Shown: positions 7,868 to 17,900 of the stretch, one piece after another
How the letters are laid out: every line of letters begins with the position of its first letter
Numbering within the stretch: the first letter of the stretch is position 1
Source of the DNA: a virus
IMG/VR virus record: IMGVR_UViG_3300037258_001099
Coordinates: 62,001-126,000 of that record
Reading direction: 5' to 3' (one strand)
DNA: 64,000 nt
Notes under the pieces: model-generated
Told to the model about the DNA's origin: nothing
What the model saw: the letters and a program-made list of their open reading frames with translations, nothing else
Databases searched by the model: none
Position numbers and translations under genes: made by a program

Positions 7868-8023
7868 CCTGTAGAGCGGTGGCCGCACTTTTGATTTTCC
7901 TCTGGTAGTGAGGAAGGGGGAACAGAAAACCCCCTACCCAGGGGGTTTTGCAGCTATTTTCTTACTCAAAATTGCAAAATAAGTCAGTTTTCTGTCCAAA
8001 ATCCCAGGACGCCGCTCTACAGG
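7868..8023. repeat. 12-bp inverted repeat flanking a terminator
   Basis: CCTGTAGAGCGG (7868-7879) and CCGCTCTACAGG (8012-8023) are perfect inverted copies 132 bases apart, with the strong terminator at 7926-7949 between them. The rest of the 7509-8057 non-coding stretch holds the parM promoter and CTAGTA repeats. Confidence 0.6.
7926..7949. terminator. Strong bidirectional terminator
   Basis: AAAACCCCC (7926-7934) and GGGGGTTTT (7941-7949) form a 9-bp perfect stem with a 6-base loop. A-tract and T-tract make it work in both directions, isolating the partition operon from the plus-strand genes. Confidence 0.85.
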
Positions 8024-8057
8024 CCGTTGACTGGTTTTTTAACAGAAAGGAATGACC

Positions 8058-8285
8058 ATGACAGTCATGGATTACCAATGTCCAGAGTGCAGCCACATCT
8101 GGGAAGTCACACGAGGAATGAAGGACGAGAGCCCTATCCTGTGCCCCTCGTGTAGTCATATCGGGCTTGCCTACTTTGGTAAGATGAACGCATCTGATGT
8201 ACAGTTGAGCTTCGGCTTTCGGCCAGAGAAATATGACAACGATGTGGACAGACGCATCGCCCAATTTCAACATACCCATTTGTAA
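8058..8285 (+). CDS. FmdB-like zinc ribbon protein
   Basis: An ATG at 8052 is only one base from AGAAAGG, so the second ATG at 8058 is preferred, giving 75 residues. Two C-x2-C pairs (C-P-E-C near residue 9 and C-P-S-C near 32) form a zinc ribbon of the FmdB type, a family of small regulators or accessory proteins of uncertain function. The C-terminus is charged and holds no motif. It is the first gene of the long plus-strand tail and metabolism block. Confidence 0.75.
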   Translation: MTVMDYQCPECSHIWEVTRGMKDESPILCPSCSHIGLAYFGKMNASDVQLSFGFRPEKYDNDVDRRIAQFQHTHL

Positions 8286-8293
8286 GGAGAAAT

Positions 8294-8503
8294 ATGAAAA
8301 CTAGCATCCATTCATTTTTTGGGAACGACAATGCTGCTTACCCTGAGAGAGCAATACAGGGAGCAATAGAGCAATCAAATAAGTTTCTTGATTCTCTTCG
8401 GAAAGAATTCCACGCTGTAGAGGTCGATGCTATTACAATGACTCACTTCACCCACGGTGAATTTTTTTCATCTGTCATTACATTGGCAATAAGCACAGAT
8501 TAG
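8294..8503 (+). CDS. Small protein of unknown function
   Basis: The 69-residue product starts after TAAGGAGAAAT. It appears to form one helix followed by a strand pair (V-E-V-D-A-I-T-M and S-S-V-I-T-L-A-I). No family is recognised. It lies 8 bases after the zinc ribbon gene. Confidence 0.65.
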   Translation: MKTSIHSFFGNDNAAYPERAIQGAIEQSNKFLDSLRKEFHAVEVDAITMTHFTHGEFFSSVITLAISTD

Positions 8504-8521
8504 GCCGAAGGAAGCATAGAT

Positions 8522-8815
8522 ATGCTAGGAAAGCATCTGAAAAATATCTATGAAGCATTGCAGATTGATAATACGCTCAGTGAGGCACTGCTTCATATGC
8601 TGAACCAGCAACACGTGGAATTTCTTGATTTCCAAAAACAGTGCTACCAACAACAGCAGGACTGGATTGATTGGTGCAAGCAAAACAAAAAAGAGGAAGA
8701 GGATAAGAAAACCCAAGAGAAAGAGGCAGCTCTCCTCGTGCTTAATGAAAGAATCCGCGAGACGTTTACAGATGATGCTAAAGAGCGCTTAGAAGCCGAG
8801 GAAAAGCCCAAATGA
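8522..8815 (+). CDS. Small coiled-coil protein
   Basis: The 97-residue protein is almost wholly helical, with a strongly charged K/E-rich coiled coil from about residue 45 to 97. It overlaps the glycosyltransferase start by 4 bases (ATGA). Such small helical proteins often act as scaffolds or subunits, but nothing specific can be said. Confidence 0.65.
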   Translation: MLGKHLKNIYEALQIDNTLSEALLHMLNQQHVEFLDFQKQCYQQQQDWIDWCKQNKKEEEDKKTQEKEAALLVLNERIRETFTDDAKERLEAEEKPK

Positions 8816-9711
8816 AAATCCTTGCCCTCTATACCGAGTACAATTTCTCGATCCTGCGCCGTGTAAAAGGGCCATTCAGTGTTCTTGCAGAGCGCAATCA
8901 CTCTTTTAACCTGCTCCAGGTGAAGTCCTTCTCGACAGGGCTCTCCTTTGGCTCTGATATCACGGTGCTTGCGAACTGGGAACTTTCCGAAGAGGAACTA
9001 GGAGGGCTGCGCTCAGTTATCCCACACAGAGCTATTGTTGCCGACTGCTCTGACCCTAGGCTCCTCTACAACGAGCTCTACCGCAAGCAGCTCGAAGTGG
9101 TAAGCCTGGTGACTGTTCCCAATGACTGGACGCGTAGCGCTATCCATGGCATTAACCCCCGCGTGGTCGTGGTCCCATCGTGTGTGGACCTTCCCTATTT
9201 TGTCCAGGCTAATAAGGTGAAGATCGCCAAGAACCAACCACTCACCATCGGGTGCCTTGGTCCCTATGATTGGAAGCTGGTGAAGGATGCACTTATTGCC
9301 ATTGCAGAGAAGTATCCCAAGGTAGCTATCTGCGCTGATCAGGGATCGTACCCTATCCTAAGAGATGTGCCACGTATTCTTGGTGTGCAGACCTCAGTCT
9401 ATAATTTACCAGAGGTCATGCGTCATTGCGGCTTTGGTCTTTGCCCCTACGACGGACAGAGCGGCTGGGATGATATCTGGGAATATGAGTATGGCTCGCT
9501 GTGTCGACCAGTCATCAAGCTCCACCCACCTATCTCACAAAACACAGGAGCATGGGTTGCTCGCATCGAAGAGCTGACTAGAGACGGAGCACTTCGATCA
9601 AAACTTGGAAACCAGGCCTTTATCCGAGCAAACGAGCAGCGTACCACCAAGCTTGCCTCCAAATATCTTGCCGCATACCACAAGAAGTTGCCTCAGTTGT
9701 TTCTCGCTTAG
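8812..9711 (+). CDS. GT-B fold glycosyltransferase
   Basis: The 299-residue protein resembles family 4 type glycosyltransferases. It has an N-terminal Rossmann half ending in V-P-N-D-W-T-R and V-V-V-P-S-C-V-D-L-P-Y-F, then a second half beginning T-I-G-C-L-G-P-Y-D-W-K. A donor-site region near residues 205-230 reads G-F-G-L-C-P-Y-D ... E-Y-E-Y-G-S-L-C-R-P-V-I. It is short for the family because the acceptor domain is reduced. Lying just ahead of the tail-tube gene, it may glycosylate a virion protein, although DNA-base or host-surface glycosylation are possible. The sugar donor is unknown. Confidence 0.75.
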   Translation: MKILALYTEYNFSILRRVKGPFSVLAERNHSFNLLQVKSFSTGLSFGSDITVLANWELSEEELGGLRSVIPHRAIVADCSDPRLLYNELYRKQLEVVSLVTVPNDWTRSAIHGINPRVVVVPSCVDLPYFVQANKVKIAKNQPLTIGCLGPYDWKLVKDALIAIAEKYPKVAICADQGSYPILRDVPRILGVQTSVYNLPEVMRHCGFGLCPYDGQSGWDDIWEYEYGSLCRPVIKLHPPISQNTGAWVARIEELTRDGALRSKLGNQAFIRANEQRTTKLASKYLAAYHKKLPQLFLA

Positions 9712-9803
9712 TACCCTCAGAGGAGCACATTGTACTTTCTCTTGCCCTGTGAGGGGGTCACAAGCTGATCCCTTCAACAGATGCTTTCCCCTTCACGGGT
9801 AGT

Positions 9804-9822
9804 GCCTGCTTGCCTTGCAGGC
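9804..9822 (+). promoter_or_regulatory. Hairpin in the tail-tube leader
   Basis: GCCTGC (9804-9809) and GCAGGC (9817-9822) pair over a 7-base loop, 25 bases ahead of the tail-tube start. The T-tract after it is short (TTT), so it may be an mRNA-stabilising hairpin or a weak terminator. Confidence 0.4.
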
Positions 9823-9847
9823 TTTCCCTCTCGTGGAGAAAAGCTCT

Positions 9848-10885
9848 ATGTCACACACAGCACTCTCTGGAGCGATTGGCTTTGCTAAGCAATCAGCCAA
9901 AGACATCGCCAATACCTCCTACAATTACATGGCCTGCACATCCATTAGTATGGACCCCCAGCAAAATGCACAGGTACTTCCGCCTGAGATCGGGGGCGCG
10001 TACTTCCCGCGTGGGTCCTACAAAGCCTCGATCATGAGTAACGGCACGCTCGGCTTTTTGGTCCGTCCACATAGCATTGGGCATTTGCTCATGATGCTTT
10101 GCGGTGTAGATACCGTACTCACTGATACCCCAGTAGCAGGCGCAAACACCCATACCTTTACGCCGTTTCTGGTCGGCACTGGCAACGATTTGCCTTGGTA
10201 CACCACCGCTAAAGATGAGAGCCAGCTCTGGGCTGAGCAGCACTTAAACACCAGGCTTTCAAGTCTGCAACTCACCGTCCCCAAGTCAAGCATCATGACA
10301 GGGCAGGCAACGCTTGTTGCAACCACACCATCTGCTATCCTGTCATCCTCTCTTGGGGCCAAAACGTTCGACAACAATCCACCCTTCCAGGCGTGTCTGG
10401 CATCGATGAGTCTACAAGAAGAGGGTGGCTCTGGCAACATCTCGGCTAATTCTGTTCATGTGGAGCGCCTTGGCTTTACCTACAACAACAACCTCTCAAA
10501 CGATGAGTTTAGCGTTGGTAGCTTCAGTCTTGACGACATCACGCTGCAACAGAGGACGGTCACGGTTGACATGGATTTCGTGGTGAGAGATCCGGCCATC
10601 TATCAGGCGGTGTATTACAACGGTGGTGCAATCCCGCAGTCTTGGAGCCCCACAATTTATCGTGGGAATTTAAGCGTTGACGCCATTTCTACTGCCAATA
10701 TCGGCGCAACGACCACGCCGTTTTCTTGCCAGTTTAACTTCCCTGGATTGGATTTCTTGATGTTCCCAGCTCCCATGCAGGGTTCTGATGTTGTTCGCGC
10801 CACACTCTCAACACAAGTAACCCTTGGTCCGAGTGGGAGTGATCAGTTTAGCGTGGTGCTTATCAACGACGTAGCTTCGTACTAG
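9848..10885 (+). CDS. Major tail tube protein
   Basis: Start 9848 follows GTGGAGAAAAGC; a longer frame from 9815 has no ribosome site. The 345-residue product is rich in S, T, G, N and beta-strand pattern, with few charged residues, as expected for a tube subunit with an added immunoglobulin-like domain. The assignment rests mainly on position: it sits directly before a frameshifted chaperone and a tape-measure gene, which is the invariant siphovirus order. The C-terminal half (from about 215) contains paired strands (T-V-T-V-D-M-D-F-V-V) typical of tail tube folds. Confidence 0.78.
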   Translation: MSHTALSGAIGFAKQSAKDIANTSYNYMACTSISMDPQQNAQVLPPEIGGAYFPRGSYKASIMSNGTLGFLVRPHSIGHLLMMLCGVDTVLTDTPVAGANTHTFTPFLVGTGNDLPWYTTAKDESQLWAEQHLNTRLSSLQLTVPKSSIMTGQATLVATTPSAILSSSLGAKTFDNNPPFQACLASMSLQEEGGSGNISANSVHVERLGFTYNNNLSNDEFSVGSFSLDDITLQQRTVTVDMDFVVRDPAIYQAVYYNGGAIPQSWSPTIYRGNLSVDAISTANIGATTTPFSCQFNFPGLDFLMFPAPMQGSDVVRATLSTQVTLGPSGSDQFSVVLINDVASY

Positions 10886-10897
10886 AGGAGCTGTGTT

Positions 10898-11671
10898 ATG
10901 GGGGAATTGTTTCTACTCCCAACCCATCCAGACTACCCATATGGGCAGAAAAGTGGTGAGGGGGATCAACCTTTAAAGGAGATATGTTCCCCCTCGTCTG
11001 TCCATAATATGGAGCAACTCTCCAAATCCGAGCTGCACGCCTACATGGTAACCCATAGTGTCAAAGGAAATAAATTTATGCCAAAAAGAGCGCCATTCGT
11101 CGGCGATACCAAGACCTTCGCTTCCCCAACTGATAAAGAAACCACCTTTGTCATCAGGCGGCTCTCGATCCAGCAAGTCATGATCTACCGCGATCGCAAC
11201 TCCAAGGTCCGCTACATCACTGAGGATAACGATGACAACAACCAGAAAGTGGTCACTGAGCGCGATTACCCCGCAGGCTCGATGACCGTGGATATTGCGG
11301 TGCTTGGCCTTGCCTCCTGGAACATCGCCGATCTTGCTGGCAATAACGTTCCTGTTTCTGAGGAGAACATGCTCAAGTATCTGGAGCCAGAGGAGCTGGA
11401 CTTTATCTCAGAGAAGGTTCTCGATGTCAATCCCATTCTCAGCAATCGGGGGAACCAGAAAAGCAAACCTGGAGAAAATGCTTCGCCCTCAGATGGCAGC
11501 AGTGATGGAACAGATGACACACCGACAGTACGTCAAATACTGCCAGGAGACGGAGGTGGAGAAGGAACACTACGAGACTCACAGCTATCCACATCCGTTT
11601 CTCCTCATCTGGATGGAGGCCAGACGACAAGTCAATCCCATCACGGGAGCTATGAGTTATCCCGAACCTAA
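10898..11671 (+). CDS. Tail assembly chaperone, short (zero-frame) form
   Basis: The 257-residue product starts after GAGGAG. It sits between tail tube and tape measure, where lambda gpG-like chaperones occur. Residues about 60-185 look folded (G-S-M-T-V-D-I-A-V-L ... E-E-L-D-F-I-S-E-K-V-L). After about residue 188 the zero frame becomes low-complexity G/S/D/T sequence, while a different frame over the same DNA encodes a good helical protein. That is the signature of programmed frameshifting. The chaperone coats the tape measure during tail assembly and is absent from mature tails. An alternative start with a good site exists at 11080. Confidence 0.75.
   Translation: MGELFLLPTHPDYPYGQKSGEGDQPLKEICSPSSVHNMEQLSKSELHAYMVTHSVKGNKFMPKRAPFVGDTKTFASPTDKETTFVIRRLSIQQVMIYRDRNSKVRYITEDNDDNNQKVVTERDYPAGSMTVDIAVLGLASWNIADLAGNNVPVSEENMLKYLEPEELDFISEKVLDVNPILSNRGNQKSKPGENASPSDGSSDGTDDTPTVRQILPGDGGGEGTLRDSQLSTSVSPHLDGGQTTSQSHHGSYELSRT
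11448..11453 (+). promoter_or_regulatory. Predicted -2 frameshift slippery site
   Basis: Zero-frame codons are CGG GGG AAC. A tRNA on GGG (11450-11452) can re-pair on GGG two bases back (11448-11450), after which reading continues GGA ACC AGA in the frame of the long helical extension. A +1 shift nearby would reach the same frame. Confidence 0.55.
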
Positions 11672-11819
11672 CAAAGGCTACCTGGAGCAAGATGCCGAGC
11701 TGATGCTGGCCTTTGAGGTCCTGGAGGAGCTCTACGAAGAGCATGAAGCTGAGCAGGAACGCATGGAAGAGATAAAGAAGGCTAGATCAGCGCATTTCGG
11801 GACCCAGCAGTCGGGATAG
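11451..11819 (+). CDS. Frameshift extension of the tail assembly chaperone
   Basis: This frame encodes about 122 residues, K/E/M/Y-rich and helical, ending in a charged coiled coil (E-V-L-E-E-L-Y-E-E-H-E-A-E-Q). It has no plausible ribosome site of its own at the beginning, and it overlaps the 3' part of the short chaperone. A -2 (or +1) ribosomal shift at 11448-11453 would fuse it to the first 185 residues, giving a protein of about 307 residues equivalent to gpGT. The T-like part normally recruits the tail tube subunit. It ends 90 bases before the tape-measure start. Confidence 0.72.
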   Translation, partial: GTRKANLEKMLRPQMAAVMEQMTHRQYVKYCQETEVEKEHYETHSYPHPFLLIWMEARRQVNPITGAMSYPEPNKGYLEQDAELMLAFEVLEELYEEHEAEQERMEEIKKARSAHFGTQQSG

Positions 11820-11828
11820 GCCAACGTA

Positions 11829-11844
11829 TTAAGGAAAAGTCGGT
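11829..11844 (+). promoter_or_regulatory. Copy of the 16-base element (tape-measure leader)
   Basis: TTAAGGAAAAGTCG matches the shared element for 14 bases and then diverges. It lies 68 bases ahead of the tape-measure start, in the same orientation. No clear promoter follows it here. Confidence 0.6.
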
Positions 11845-11910
11845 TTCACGCACATTTTTGGAAAGGACAAGAGCAGTTCTTGTTCCCAGAAGAAAAGGAA
11901 CGTGAAACCG
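11841..11910 (+). promoter_or_regulatory. Nested hairpin closing on the tape-measure start codon
   Basis: CGGTTTCACG (11841-11850) pairs perfectly with CGTGAAACCG (11901-11910), whose last G is the first base of the GTG start. Inside, ACAAGA (11867-11872) pairs with TCTTGT (11878-11883), and the ribosome site AAAAGGA lies in the side loop. Confidence 0.55.
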
Positions 11911-14900
11911 TGTCAACATTCGATTACAGCGCCTGGTTTGGATTTCGTCCCAGGATTTCATCCACAGCGGAAGGGTTTGCACGCATGCCAGACTATGATC
12001 CCTCTCAGTTTGCTCCCCGTCCTGTGTGGAACCCTGCAACAGGTAAGTGGGAAGATCCAAACAAAGCAAATCGCACAATCAACCGCAGACCTACCATTGA
12101 GGCAGAGATTGCTGAGCGACAGCGCAGAGGATATTCTCTCTCTGATATTTCGCTTGCGCCACATGCTATCCCTCAAGGTGCCGCAGGTCCAGAGAAGTAT
12201 CAGTCACCAGAGGAATGGAAGAAAGCTCAGAGCACCTTCCAGTCTGTACAAGGCGCTCTTGGAGCCTCCACTGGTAAACAAGCTGCTACAGAAGCCCTAC
12301 GACGAAGTGATCTCAATAAGGCACTACGCCAGGGTCAGATAAGTACAGCAACTGCTGGCAAAGCTGCCATGATCACTGAGCGCATGAACCAAGAAGGGAA
12401 GCGTACACAGGCAGCGAACGAGGATCAGCTCAGAAATATGAGCACCCAGCCAGATGTAACGCCCTTCACCATCGTGCCACAAAAGAATCTTCCGTCACGA
12501 GCAAGCTTGCTCTCCCAGATGGAAGCTGCACAGCCCCAGGTAATAGCACTGCAACAGCAAACGCAGAAAAATGCCTCCGAGCTTATGGGCAAACAGGTAA
12601 AGATGCAGACGGTAAGTCAGTTCTTACCTGCCCTTTCACACGAGCAGCTTGGAGGGGTGCAGAGCAAGTCACAATATGTAGGGTTTCGTGGTGGTCCTGG
12701 TGGTGGCAAAAGTAAAGCGCTCATATCAGCCATCTTCAACAATCTGCTCAACCAAGGGCTCTCATCTGACGAGGCTGCTAGACTTGCCAAAAATACCATC
12801 TTTCTAAGCCAGACCAAATCAGCAGTCAGTCGCATGCGCACCAATATGGAAGGTGCAGAGCAAATGATCCCAGGCTGGGACGAGAAGGCTAGATCCGAGC
12901 AGATGATGACACTTGGCCGCTTTGCCATGAGTCTGCTTAATCGTAACCAGTCATCAGGCGGATCAATCTTACAGCAGATGGGGGCAGGTGACTACAAGCC
13001 GCTCTACCAGGGATCTGGCGAAAACATTGAAGAGGAGATGGCAAAGCGCGAGCATGAGCAGGTTTTGAAGCGCGTGCTCACCCAACATGGTTACAATACT
13101 CGGATCAATAATGTAGGCCAGCTTGCCCAAACGATCGCCGAGATCAAAGGCACAAGCAGAGAGACTTTTGAGGCAGCCTACAAACGAGGGAAGTCTCTGC
13201 AAGACCAAAATAGTCAACGGCAAGTCATCCCCTCTGAGCAGGCGCTCTACTTGTATCAGAACGAGCTGCATAGAACGAAGCAGTATGACATCAATGATGT
13301 GCCAGGAATGCTACTCAAAGCTTCGACGAAGAAGAATGTTCAGTTTCCGCGATTTGGCATGATTGCCAATGATGAGAGTCAGGACACGCCACCCATTTAT
13401 GGACAGCTCTTCCAGAAACTCCTTGGTCCATCTGGCCGACTCATTACGGCGGGCGACCCATCTCAGCAAGCGATCCGTCGCCCATGGGATATCGATCAGA
13501 CCATGAAGAGTGCTGGAGCCAAAATCCATGAGCTGAGCATCAATTTTCGTACTGGCCGCCACAATGTCTCCAGTCTCAATCCACTGCTCGCAACCCAGGC
13601 CATGGCTGATCAGCCAAAGAGCCCATTCCAGGCTGCATTCAAAGAGCATGATCAACCTATCAGAACGCATGTGGAGGAAAATTTCCCTGCCATGCACCGA
13701 GCCATGTTTGGCAACTGGATGAAAGACATGGGTCTGACTCCAGCCATGATTGCCAAAAACATGCAGTCAGGGGTCCATCCATTCTCAAGTCCAGATGCTG
13801 GGAGTCTGCTTCCAGGAGATGCACCGTTCATCTTCCAAAGAGATGAGGAAGGTCGTGGTGCATTCCTCAAAGAGATGCGGTCTACGCTGAGCAAGCACAT
13901 GGACGAGGCGATGCTTGATCGCTTCATGCAAGAGAACATCTCCAGCGAGCCACCTACCGCAAGCAATGTGATGTCTGCTCGTGCCTACACGGTTGGTCAA
14001 GCTAGGTCCCATGAGTTCCCTGAAATTCATGGCGACGTAACTCCGCAAGGTCTCTGGCCTCCAGAAGGTCATATAGGCCAGATCTATACGATGCAGTCAA
14101 GGGCTATTAATCAGCAGCATCTCTACTATTCTAAGAAGAATATGCCCAAGGGAACGCAGCATGATCTGGCTACCTCGTTCTTTGGAGGCCAAGAAGTGCC
14201 ACATGGTTGGGACCAACTTATGCAGGCAGGAACAGAAAATCTGGTAGATCAGCAAGGTATGGCTGTCGCAGATTTACCAGAGGCGATGCAGTATGCCTAT
14301 AACAGCCCACATGCCATGAACCTGGGGACTTCTCCAGAGCGGCCAACAGAAGACCCAGAGATGGTGAAGCAGTTTGTTGAGGAAACACTCTTTGCCAACA
14401 AGTTCTATAGTCCACCAGTTGACTCTGGATCTGGGCTGCTCCAGGGCAGCAAAGATGATCAATTTGCCGCTGACATGCGCACTTACGGTTTCAACGCCGA
14501 GATGCTCTCAGGGCAAACCAAGCGTTCTGTGATCTCACAGTCCAAGATGGAGATGGCAGCGCGTGCAGCCCAAGATATGATCATGAATGGCCCTGGTGTG
14601 GTCTCGCGGGGAGCAGCAACCTTCAACAGCGAAGGTGTCTGGCAAACCAAGCGTATGGGCAGGTCAGAGATCGAATCCGTTCCATCGCCCAAAGAGTTCA
14701 TGGATCGTATCCATCAGATGGCGGGACCTATTCCAGCACGTCTCATGAAGGACGATATCGAGCGAGAAGCTTCCTCAGAGTTTCCTGAGATCGATAATAT
14801 CCAGATGAAGCCATGGGCAGGAAAGGAGCAATCTCAAGAGGCTGGTGACACGACGCAGGTCCGTCAGTGGATGGGACACGCACTTGCTATTCCAGGGTTC

Positions 14901-17900
14901 CGCAATGTTCCAGAGATCATGGGCAGACTGAATGATCTACTCACTCATCCCAAGGTTCTCCAGTCGATCACGGGGCCACTTGGGAAGCTTGCTAAAAGTG
15001 ATCCAAAGCTTGCTCAACTTCAGAAGCGGATCAATCTTGGTCGGCTCGATGGTCACGAAGCTGAGAAGATCAAGAACAGGATTGCCAGACTTATAGGACT
15101 GGGTGCAAAAATCACACAGACTCAGCAAGTCCAGCTTTCTGCACTGCAATCGAAGATGAAGAAGGTTGGAGGAGAGCCTCTTCACCGGATCATCTCGCGG
15201 GTAGTGACACCAACACTCACAGGTACCAACAAACCTAATCCGCTCTATCATGCAGGGTTTGCAGATCTACTTCATGGGGCCGCAGCAAAACAGCTTCCCT
15301 GGCAGCATCTTGATCCAGACTTTGTGGGCTCGCTGGGAGGTAGGGCACGACAATTTGAAAGAGAGGGAGACACATCCAAGCGCCGTTTCTGGGGTGAGGC
15401 GGCAGGAAAATTTGAAGCATTTAGTTCCCAGGTGCATCCAGATGGATCGCCGCTCACAAAAGAGATGCTTGCCCACGCAGCTCCTCACGAGCGAGCACTT
15501 TTAGAGCGGATCTTCGAGAGCAAGCATGGTGGAGATATCCTGCCCTATAACCACCCAGATGTCGAGAGCCGCGTAAGCCAGTTTACCTATCAGCGAGGCC
15601 TCGTCAATCGTGGCATGGTCTCTCCCGAAAACATGGCAGCAATGAAGCTTTCTCGTGCTAACTCCAGGCGTGCTCCTGGTGAGACGGAGTTTGCCAACCT
15701 CTACATGGCGTTGCAAGGTGGTCTTTCGGAAGGAAGCGGCTCTGGTATCGAAGACCCAATGAACACACTTGCACGGGGAGGAGGCAGATTTGCAAGTCTT
15801 GGCGCTGGAACGCGACTTGACTCTATGATCCAGAGACTTACGGAACTCTCTGATCCTGCTGGTCGTGTGCTCACTTCAGCCGAACGTGCGGGGTTTGCTG
15901 AGCAACTTGGGCAGGCACAGTATGTGAAGTCTGAGCTCTCCAGTCCTACCAACTGGCGTGATTGGGCGCATACCCTGCGGGCGGCAAGCCTTGCCTCAAC
16001 TGGGAAAAACCTCCATGATCCAAAGCCCTTGGAGGAAGGAAAACCCAACGATCCAGTGAGAGAGCTTTTCCGCCACCGCGACCAACATGTTAAAAATGCT
16101 AGGTCTCTAGAAGGGCTGACAGGTCTCATCACTCCGCTCAAAGAGGCAACAGCACATTTACAAAAGACAGGATCACTGCGGCGGTCTCATGTGGACGAGA
16201 TCCTGAGAGCGTTTGGCTACGATCCGGCGGACAAGAATCTTACCGCGCTCCGAAAGCTAGAGGAGAAGAAAGGCTTTAGTAGCCGAGGCGGCCAAGATCC
16301 AGATCTACCAATGGCAAAATTGATCGGGCAGTTCCCAGACCAGATGAAAGATATGCGGGAGCAGCTTACCCGTGTGCCGATTATCCAGGGATCGCAGCAC
16401 TACACTTATATGGGAGGCGAGCCTGGATATGCCGATATCAAAAAAGCACAGCAGGGTATTCCCTCTGGGATCATGGGAACGCTGCATCCGCTTCCTAAAA
16501 CAGATGAGACTGGGCCTGAAGAAGAATTTGGTCTCTCCAAAAATGTCCAGTTCCACATGAGTCGGGACATGTTCTCCAAATCCGATCTGGGAGTATTCAA
16601 CCCAGAGAAGGCCAAGAGATTACCAGAGCATGTTGCAAATATGGATTATGCGCCACTCATGCAATTTGAAGGAATGCACCAGGGCAGCCACGTAAGCTTT
16701 CCAGTTCACCCAGAGCAACTTGCTCTTGCGGACACCAGTGGCCTCGAACAGGAAAAGGGTATCCAGGATCTCTTCAAACGTGCTAGGTGGACAGGTCTCA
16801 GATGGAAGGAGCAAGATCAAAATAAAAAGCAGATAGAGGTATTGCGTCGGTCAGCAGACGCTAAGCATAGAAAGGAGCATCCCCTCTTTACGCCAAGGCA
16901 GCTTGCAAACCCTCGGGGATATGCTAGTTCCTTTGGAGTTGATCCACGGACACTCCCGCCAGCGTACAGATCACACATAGGAGGGCAAATTAACTCTCCA
17001 AGCAAGGTCCTGGCGGCAGCGCAGGTAGCCCAGCACAGCCAGGGTCAGATGGCACGAGGGCTGGTGGGAATGCAGCAGCCAGTGCCAGAGCCCATGCCGT
17101 CTTATCGTGGATACCAGCTTGGTGGAGATTTAAACGAAGCGGCCATTGACTCGATCATTCGCAGCCAGCAGAAGAAGGAGCTAGAGGCAAATACGGCAGA
17201 GACACCTGAGTTTGGGCCAGTTGATCCAAATTTGCAGCCGATGCTTCCTGGCTTTGGTGGAGGCGGGGGAAATCTTCCCCCAAGGCCACCATCGGTTCCT
17301 ACACCAGAACCAGAAAACGATCCCAGTAGAATGTTCTCGGCTTTGTCTTCTCCAGAATTGGAGAGGGCACAGCCTTTTCTTGCGCATCCCAGATTCAACC
17401 AGCTCTACAAAACTTTCGAGACAGGACGGCTCTTTGGAAGACAAGTAACGTGGCAAGGGCATCTTGAAGATGAGCACGCCTTTAATCTGCGTCATCCAGA
17501 GCTCCATAAGAGTGATCTTGAGCTAACGAGCGGCCTCTTGGGGAAATCAGTTCCTCCGCCTCCACCTGATGCATCTACCATGGCTCCACGGCAAAGACAA
17601 GAATCATCCGGCTTGCGCCAAAGAATGATGGTTCAACATGCATCTGGTCTGGCACAGGCAAGAGATAGGAAAAACGATCCGCTGCTCGCAACGATTGGGC
17701 AGCATATTCCTGCCCAGGTGCCACTAGCACCAAGCCAAGGGGGAATTCCACCCCACGACATGGCTCAACTTCTTACACATCTACGCAGCGGGAAACAGTC
17801 CTCTGATATCGCCCTGGCAAAGCAATACGGCAAAGCGCCGATGCAATACCTAGGTAGTATTTCCGGTAATCAGAAACCATTACCGGAAATTGCAGCAGTA

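Noticed and set aside
11295-11450. Independent start for the second chaperone frame
   Set aside because: The first ~50 codons of that frame read as unstructured shadow of the chaperone and have no ribosome site; a frameshift at the G-run explains the data better.
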